Source: Leptolyngbyaceae cyanobacterium CSSed165cm_216 (GTDB taxonomy: Bacteria > Cyanobacteriota > Cyanobacteriia > Phormidesmidales > Phormidesmidaceae). From it: 9,353 bases of DNA. Below the pieces are notes generated by a model. The model was not told where the DNA came from. It did no database searches and saw only the letters and a list, made by a program, of their open reading frames with translations. The position numbers were made by a program, and so were the translations under genes. Positions 5,746 to 9,353 of this stretch are shown here, piece by piece (positions within the stretch are counted from its first letter, which is position 1; every line of letters begins with the position of its first letter). The stretch spans positions 1 through 9,353 of the forward strand of contig SLIY01000016.1 in the NCBI GenBank assembly GCA_007135385.1, written 5' to 3'.

Positions 5746-7029
5746 ATGAGACAAGGTTCCTGGAAACGGTTTGGATTGCTGACCCTAGTCGGACTGCTGT
5801 TGAGCTGGCTCGTAGCCTGTGGTGATGGGCAACCGGGTCCGACTACCCAGGACGGTCGCCAGGAAATCGAGTTCTGGACTATGCAGCTACAGCCCGACTT
5901 TACCGACTATTTCAACGACCTGATTGCTGAGTATGAAGCTGAGCACCCCGACCGATCAGTGCGTTGGGTAGATGTGCCCTGGGGCGACATGCAGAGCAAG
6001 ATTTTAACCGCTGTGGCGGCAGGTACAGCGCCAGATGTGGTCAACCTTAACCCTGACTTTGCCGCCCAGTTGGCTGGTCGTAACGCTTGGCTACCCTTGG
6101 ATGACTACATCAGTGACCTTGACCAACAGGTGTATTTGCCCAACATTTGGCAGGCCAATACCCTCAAGGGTCAGAGCTTTGGCCTACCCTGGTACCTGAC
6201 CACTAACATTACCTTCTATAACCAGGACTTGTTAGAGGCCGCTGGGGTTGAGCCCCCGACCACCTTTGAGGAACTGGCGCAGGTCGCCCGCCAGGTGAAA
6301 GAGGCCACGGGTAAGTACGCCTACTTCACCACCTTTGTGCCCGATGATGCGGCTGATGTGCTGCAATCCTTTGTGCAGATGGGGGTCGATCTGGTGGATG
6401 AACAAGGGCAAGCGGCCTTTAATACGCCAGCAGGACAGGCCGTTTTTCAGTACTGGACCGATCTTTACCAGCAAGAACTTCTACCCCGGGAAGTGCTCAC
6501 CCAAGGGCATCGCCGTGCCATCGAACTGTTCCAGGGGGGCGAAGTGGCCCTGTTGTCGATTGGGGCGGAATTTTTCCCGACCATTGAGACCAATGCCCCG
6601 GATATTGCCCAGGTCACCCGCAGTGCCCCTCAAATTACCGGCGAAACTGACAAGAAAAATGTAGCCGTGATGAACTTAGTGATTCCTGCGGCCACAGATA
6701 TTCCAGAGGCCGCTGTAGACTTCGCCCTGTTTGTGACCAATGATGTGAACCAACTGGCCTTTGCCCAAGCCGCCAATGTGCTGCCCTCTACGGCGGCCGC
6801 CCTGGCAGACGACTACTTTGAGGCTGACGAGACTGCCGCTGAGGGGATAGCACTGGCCCGAGCAATCAGCGCCAGTCAGATGAACCAGGCAGAGGTGCTG
6901 ATTCCAGCCATGGATGACATTAACCTGTTGCAAGGGATCGTTTATGACAACCTGCAGGCCGCCATGTTAGGGCAGAAAACCGTGGAACAGGCGATCGCTG
7001 ACGCCGCCGCCGAGTGGGATGGGCGCTAA
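5746..7029 (+). CDS. ABC transporter solute-binding lipoprotein, family 1 (sugar type)
   Basis: This 427-residue protein captures a solute outside the cytoplasmic membrane and delivers it to an ABC permease. From ATG 5746 it has a basic n-region (MRQGSWKR), a hydrophobic core (FGLLTLVGLLLSWLV) and a lipobox ending at Cys25 (LVAC-GDG), so it should be a lipid-anchored periplasmic protein. The body matches family 1 binding proteins: EIEFWTMQ opens the first lobe, then VPWGDMQSKILTAVAAGTAPDVV, GLPWYLTTNITFYNQDLLEAAGV and PPTTFEELAQVARQV. Oligosaccharides, sugar alcohols or compatible solutes are likely ligand classes by family; the ligand is not identified. No permease or ATPase subunit is adjacent, so it is an orphan within this window. 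The ATG is favoured over a TTG five codons upstream (5731), which would only lengthen the signal peptide. A repeat-bearing 351-bp region precedes it. Confidence 0.93.
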   Translation: MRQGSWKRFGLLTLVGLLLSWLVACGDGQPGPTTQDGRQEIEFWTMQLQPDFTDYFNDLIAEYEAEHPDRSVRWVDVPWGDMQSKILTAVAAGTAPDVVNLNPDFAAQLAGRNAWLPLDDYISDLDQQVYLPNIWQANTLKGQSFGLPWYLTTNITFYNQDLLEAAGVEPPTTFEELAQVARQVKEATGKYAYFTTFVPDDAADVLQSFVQMGVDLVDEQGQAAFNTPAGQAVFQYWTDLYQQELLPREVLTQGHRRAIELFQGGEVALLSIGAEFFPTIETNAPDIAQVTRSAPQITGETDKKNVAVMNLVIPAATDIPEAAVDFALFVTNDVNQLAFAQAANVLPSTAAALADDYFEADETAAEGIALARAISASQMNQAEVLIPAMDDINLLQGIVYDNLQAAMLGQKTVEQAIADAAAEWDGR

Positions 7030-7032
7030 GGG

Positions 7033-7040
7033 GCGATCGC
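7033..7040. repeat. HIP1 octamer just after the solute-binding protein stop
   Basis: GCGATCGC starts 4 bp after the TAA and sits in a wider imperfect palindrome GGGGCGATCGCTCC. There is no T-run, so it is not read as a terminator. Confidence 0.85.
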
Positions 7041-7063
7041 TCCTCCAGGGATGAATAACGGCT

Positions 7064-7109
7064 AAGCATCTCATTTTCTGAAGCCAGATCTAAACCCCAA
7101 GCGTCTCAT
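7064..7109 (+). repeat. Pair of 11-bp direct repeats upstream of acsF
   Basis: AAGCATCTCAT (7064-7074) and AAGCGTCTCAT (7099-7109) differ at one base and are 35 bp apart start to start. They could be tandem activator sites in the acsF control region. Inference from position only. Confidence 0.35.
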
Positions 7110-7151
7110 GCTATGGTTGATAACCATAAAGTGATTAAGCGATTTTGGGGT
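7094..7151 (+). promoter_or_regulatory. Nested palindromes in the acsF upstream region
   Basis: A perfect inner palindrome TATGGTT-GAT-AACCATA occupies 7112-7128. It is enclosed by a second inverted pair, ACCCCAA (7094-7100) and TTGGGGT (7145-7151). The inner element is a good candidate operator. The outer pair could close a structured 5' leader if transcription starts upstream. In Synechocystis a low-oxygen cyclase gene is controlled by the MarR-type regulator ChlR; whether this palindrome serves such a regulator is untested. Confidence 0.45.
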
Positions 7152-7231
7152 ATCAGGCTATGACAGCGATTGTCCGATCCTCTTTCCCCGCAGAATCGCT
7201 GCCACTGTTGTTTATCCACAAAAACATTCCT

Positions 7232-8308
7232 ATGGTGACTGCGCTTCCTAAACCTGCTCCTCAACCTGGTGACAGTGCGATTAAGACTGCCATTGAAGAA
7301 AACCTACTGTCACCTCGGTTTTACATTACCGACTTTGATAAAGCGGCCAGTTTAGATCTATCCCTGGAAGCAGAGGGATTGCAGGCCATGCTGGAAGAAA
7401 TGCGGGCCGACTATAACCGCCACCACTTCATCCGCGATGATTCCTTTAAGCAGGCGTGGGATCACATTCAAGGGGAAGAACGGCAAGCGTTTATTGACTA
7501 CCTTGAGCGCTCCTGCGTCTCTGAATTTTCGGGCTTCTTGCTGTTTAAGGAACTGTCGCGCAAACTCAAGGGGCGTAGTCCCTTACTATCCGAGATGTTT
7601 CACCTGATGGCCCGAGACGAGGCCCGCCATGCCGGGTTCCTCAACAAGTGCATGCAGGACTTTAATATCTCTCTCGACCTGGCCAAGTTGACCCAAAATC
7701 GCACTTATACTTTCTTCCCGGTGGAATGGATCGTCTACGCGGTCTACCTGTCCGAGAAAATTGGCTACTGGCGCTATATCTTAATTTATCGCCATCTAAA
7801 ACAGCACCCCGAGCATCGATTTTATCCCCTGTTTAACTACTTCGAGAGCTGGTGCCAAGATGAAAATCGCCACGGAGATATCTTTAAAGCGCTGGTGCGA
7901 TCGCAGCCCCACATGTGGGACACCTGGAAAGGTCGCCTCTGGAGCCGTTTCTTCCTGCTTTCCGTCTTTGCGACCCACAGCCTGACCGTCCACGAACGGG
8001 CCAAGTTTTACGAAATGCTGGGGCTTAATGCTACCGAATTTGACACCGAAGTGGTACGCCAAACTAACAATACCGCCGCCCGTGCGTTCCCCGTCTACCT
8101 GAATGTTGATCATCCCCAATTCTTTCCCCGCCTAGAGCGAGCCGCCGCCCGCAACCTCAAAATCAAGCAGGTGATGGATAGCTCAACCCCCAACTGGTTG
8201 AAACAAATTCGCAAAGTTCCCCTTGTGCTGGGTATTGCCGGCGATCTGTTACGGCTCTATTTGATTAAACCTCTGAATGCCGAAGCCCTCCGTGGTACCG
8301 TACGGTAG
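7232..8308 (+). CDS. acsF: Mg-protoporphyrin IX monomethyl ester oxidative cyclase, AcsF/ChlA type
   Basis: This diiron enzyme closes the fifth (E) ring of chlorophyll, converting Mg-protoporphyrin IX monomethyl ester to divinyl protochlorophyllide with O2. The 358 residues match the usual cyanobacterial length. Family hallmarks are LSPRFYITDFD near the N-terminus, EEMRADYNRHHFIRD, FLERSC-like YLERSCVSEFSGFLLFKEL, the first diiron ExxH at RDEARH (Glu130, His133), YLSEKIGYWRY, and the second ExxH at CQDENRHGD (Glu211, His214). The end LRGTVR is typical. ATG 7232 (MVTALPKP) is chosen because family members begin MV-; a TTG at 7145 and an ATG at 7160 in frame would add an unsupported extension. 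Many cyanobacteria carry two paralogues, ChlAI (oxic) and ChlAII (low oxygen). FIRDDSFKQAW and SQPH recall ChlAII, but this is not decided. No haem oxygenase or hemN neighbour is present. Confidence 0.95.
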   Translation: MVTALPKPAPQPGDSAIKTAIEENLLSPRFYITDFDKAASLDLSLEAEGLQAMLEEMRADYNRHHFIRDDSFKQAWDHIQGEERQAFIDYLERSCVSEFSGFLLFKELSRKLKGRSPLLSEMFHLMARDEARHAGFLNKCMQDFNISLDLAKLTQNRTYTFFPVEWIVYAVYLSEKIGYWRYILIYRHLKQHPEHRFYPLFNYFESWCQDENRHGDIFKALVRSQPHMWDTWKGRLWSRFFLLSVFATHSLTVHERAKFYEMLGLNATEFDTEVVRQTNNTAARAFPVYLNVDHPQFFPRLERAAARNLKIKQVMDSSTPNWLKQIRKVPLVLGIAGDLLRLYLIKPLNAEALRGTVR

Positions 8309-8345
8309 CTCTAGACCATTACAGCAATCCTAGACCCTACCGATG

Positions 8346-8393
8346 CCAGGGGTCGCTGGAGAGGGTGTCTGCCATCAGACTAGTGGCCCCTGG
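8346..8393 (+). other. Composite stem-loop in the acsF 3' spacer
   Basis: CCAGGGGTCGC (8346-8356) pairs with GTGGCCCCTGG (8383-8393) as an 11-bp stem with two G-U pairs. It encloses a small hairpin GTCT-GCCATC-AGAC (8367-8380). An alternative pairing GCCA (8371-8374) with TGGC (8384-8387) is exclusive with it. No T-run follows, so it may be an mRNA-stabilising or non-canonical terminator structure. Confidence 0.4.
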
Positions 8394-8444
8394 AATATTC
8401 AGGCGGACCTAGGCCACATCACCACCCGCTAAGGGGTAGGAATG

Positions 8445-8470
8445 CACTGCCTACAGTGACGCTTTAATAT
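8445..8470 (+). promoter_or_regulatory. Possible promoter/operator upstream of the TRIC gene
   Basis: CACTG-CCTA-CAGTG (8445-8458) is a perfect 5-bp inverted repeat, followed six bases later by TAATAT (8465-8470), a -10-like hexamer in the most AT-rich part of this spacer. No good -35 is seen. Low confidence. Confidence 0.25.
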
Positions 8471-8550
8471 ATCCACTATCAAAATCATCGGTTATGGGAC
8501 TGGATGAGCAGGCTACGATGGATCTCGACCATCACCTCTAACCATCCATG

Positions 8551-8557
8551 AAGGCGG
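8551..8557 (+). promoter_or_regulatory. Ribosome binding site of the TRIC gene
   Basis: AAGGCGG lies a few bases before ATG 8561 and is the clearest Shine-Dalgarno in the window. It supports that start over the out-of-frame ATG at 8548. Confidence 0.55.
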
Positions 8558-8560
8558 CCT

Positions 8561-9214
8561 ATGGAATATTTCCTCGCCCAAGTAGGCATTGCCGTATTTG
8601 CGGTTTCAGGAGTGCTATCGGCAGTGCGGCAGCGGTTAGACATTTTCAGCATTGTGGTGGTGGGTCTGCTGACCGCCATTGGCGGCGGCACCCTGCGCGA
8701 TCTGATTTTAAATGTGCCGGTCTTTTGGCTTGAAGATTTGACCGGTTTTTGGGTAGCGGTTGGCGCCTCATTTATGACCTTCGTGGGTATTCGCTTAATT
8801 CTGAAGCTGCCCCTGCGCCTGTTGGCCTATTTGGATGCCATTGGCATCGCCCTCTTTTCCGTACAGGCCATTGATAAAACTTTAGCCCTGGGGTATCCAG
8901 CGGCGGTGGCCATTGTCATGGGCCTCATTACCAGCATTGCCGGAGGGATTGCCCGAGACGTGGTCACCCATCGGCCGACCATGTTGTTATCCCGAGAGCT
9001 TTATGCCACCCCAATTTTGCTGGGGGCTATGCTCTATGTCCTGTTGTCGCCGTACCCAGGCAGTCGCCCGGTGGCCATGGCCGTCATTTTTACCATTCGA
9101 GCGGCCGCTATTCGGTGGCAACTATTTTTACCCCTGCGGCTCACCCTCCAGGTGGACATAGACGATACTCCTTACCGCCCCCATCCTGGCCAAGACCGGC
9201 CTGATCCGCCATAG
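8561..9214 (+). CDS. Trimeric intracellular cation (TRIC) channel family protein, UPF0126
   Basis: This 217-residue integral membrane protein has about seven hydrophobic helices. It shows the internal duplication typical of UPF0126/TRIC: the first half carries FAVSGVLSA and GGGTLRD (41-47, Arg46, Asp47), and the second half carries DAIGIALFS and GGIARD (128-133, Arg132, Asp133) followed by HRPTMLL and ELYATP. Prokaryotic TRIC homologues form homotrimeric, monovalent-cation-selective channels, but the physiological role in cyanobacteria is not established. The last 20 or so residues (YRPHPGQDRPDPP) are a Pro-rich hydrophilic tail, slightly longer than usual for the family. The start is fixed by AAGGCGG just upstream. 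It is separated from acsF by 252 bp with candidate regulatory symmetry, so independent transcription is likely. Confidence 0.9.
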   Translation: MEYFLAQVGIAVFAVSGVLSAVRQRLDIFSIVVVGLLTAIGGGTLRDLILNVPVFWLEDLTGFWVAVGASFMTFVGIRLILKLPLRLLAYLDAIGIALFSVQAIDKTLALGYPAAVAIVMGLITSIAGGIARDVVTHRPTMLLSRELYATPILLGAMLYVLLSPYPGSRPVAMAVIFTIRAAAIRWQLFLPLRLTLQVDIDDTPYRPHPGQDRPDPP

Positions 9215-9278
9215 AGTAACGAGACCGACTCAATAGGGATAAGCTGAGACCTAACGATTTTAGCTATGATCTGAGCAG

Positions 9279-9353
9279 GTGAATGTCACCTACCGCATTG
9301 AGGGACTTGAGTTTGAATGGGACGGGAATCATATGAGCAGTCCTGAAGAAACC
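9279..9353 (+). CDS. Start of an unrecognised gene, cut by the right edge
   Basis: The frame is open from GTG 9279 to the window end (25 codons: MNVTYRIEGLEFEWDG, then NHMSSPEET), with an in-frame TGA at 9267-9269 bounding it upstream. The amino-acid pattern (alternating beta-like YRIEGLEFEW) looks like real protein. The Shine-Dalgarno is weak (GAG at 9273-9275). An ATG at 9283 is in another frame and ends at a TGA after 17 codons. FEWD is reminiscent of small BrnT-like toxins, but the following residues do not fit, so no function is assigned. Confidence 0.5.
   Translation, partial: MNVTYRIEGLEFEWDGNHMSSPEET

Noticed and set aside
7145..7231. N-terminal extension of AcsF from TTG or ATG 7160
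   Set aside because: Family members start near MV- and 358 residues is the usual length; the extension overlaps the leader inverted repeat.
8343..8432. 29-codon ATG frame in the acsF-TRIC spacer
   Set aside because: Overlaps the composite stem-loop, no Shine-Dalgarno, no recognisable peptide.
1..9353. A new defence, mobile or biosynthetic multi-gene system
   Set aside because: Genes are functionally unrelated with wide spacers. There is no transposase, integrase, CRISPR array, tRNA/att site or toxin-antitoxin pair, and the HNH and PdeM genes alone do not make a system.

Overview
The window comes from a cyanobacterial chromosome. It encodes an AcsF-type chlorophyll-biosynthesis cyclase and a one-helix high-light-inducible protein. 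It also carries at least nine perfect copies of the HIP1 octamer GCGATCGC in 9.35 kb, where about 0.14 would be expected by chance, and one palindromic intergenic element of a style common in filamentous cyanobacteria. Base composition is moderately GC-rich, with GC-rich third codon positions. A Leptolyngbya-like filamentous lineage is plausible, but the sequence alone does not fix the genus.

Layout: 1-2469 is the 3' part of a type II (PacL/SERCA-like) P-type cation ATPase that enters from the left edge. 2595-3245 is a PdeM-type metallophosphoesterase. On the minus strand, 3286-3558 is a 90-residue HNH protein. It is divergent from a 56-codon high-light-inducible gene (3610-3780). The 51 bp between these two genes hold a perfect 11-bp inverted repeat. 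After a hairpin-rich spacer comes a small putative membrane protein (3910-4278), then a non-coding stretch with a HIP1 site and a palindromic repeat, then a short-chain dehydrogenase/reductase (4591-5394). A 351-bp non-coding stretch with two copies of a 32-bp imperfect repeat precedes a lipoprotein sugar-type ABC solute-binding protein (5746-7029). Next come a symmetry-rich leader, the AcsF cyclase (7232-8308), a structured-looking spacer, a TRIC/UPF0126 membrane protein (8561-9214) and the first 25 codons of an unrecognised gene that runs off the right edge.

The genes do not form one pathway or a tight operon. Spacers are mostly 60-350 bp, the functions are unrelated (ion transport, DNA processing, photoprotection, redox, sugar uptake, chlorophyll synthesis), and no integrase, transposase, tRNA or CRISPR is visible. 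I read it as ordinary core or near-core cyanobacterial chromosome. I found no convincing undescribed multi-gene system. The parts most worth checking are non-coding: the hli/HNH divergent inverted repeat, the paired repeats upstream of the orphan solute-binding protein, the palindrome and direct repeats upstream of acsF, and the composite stem-loop after acsF.
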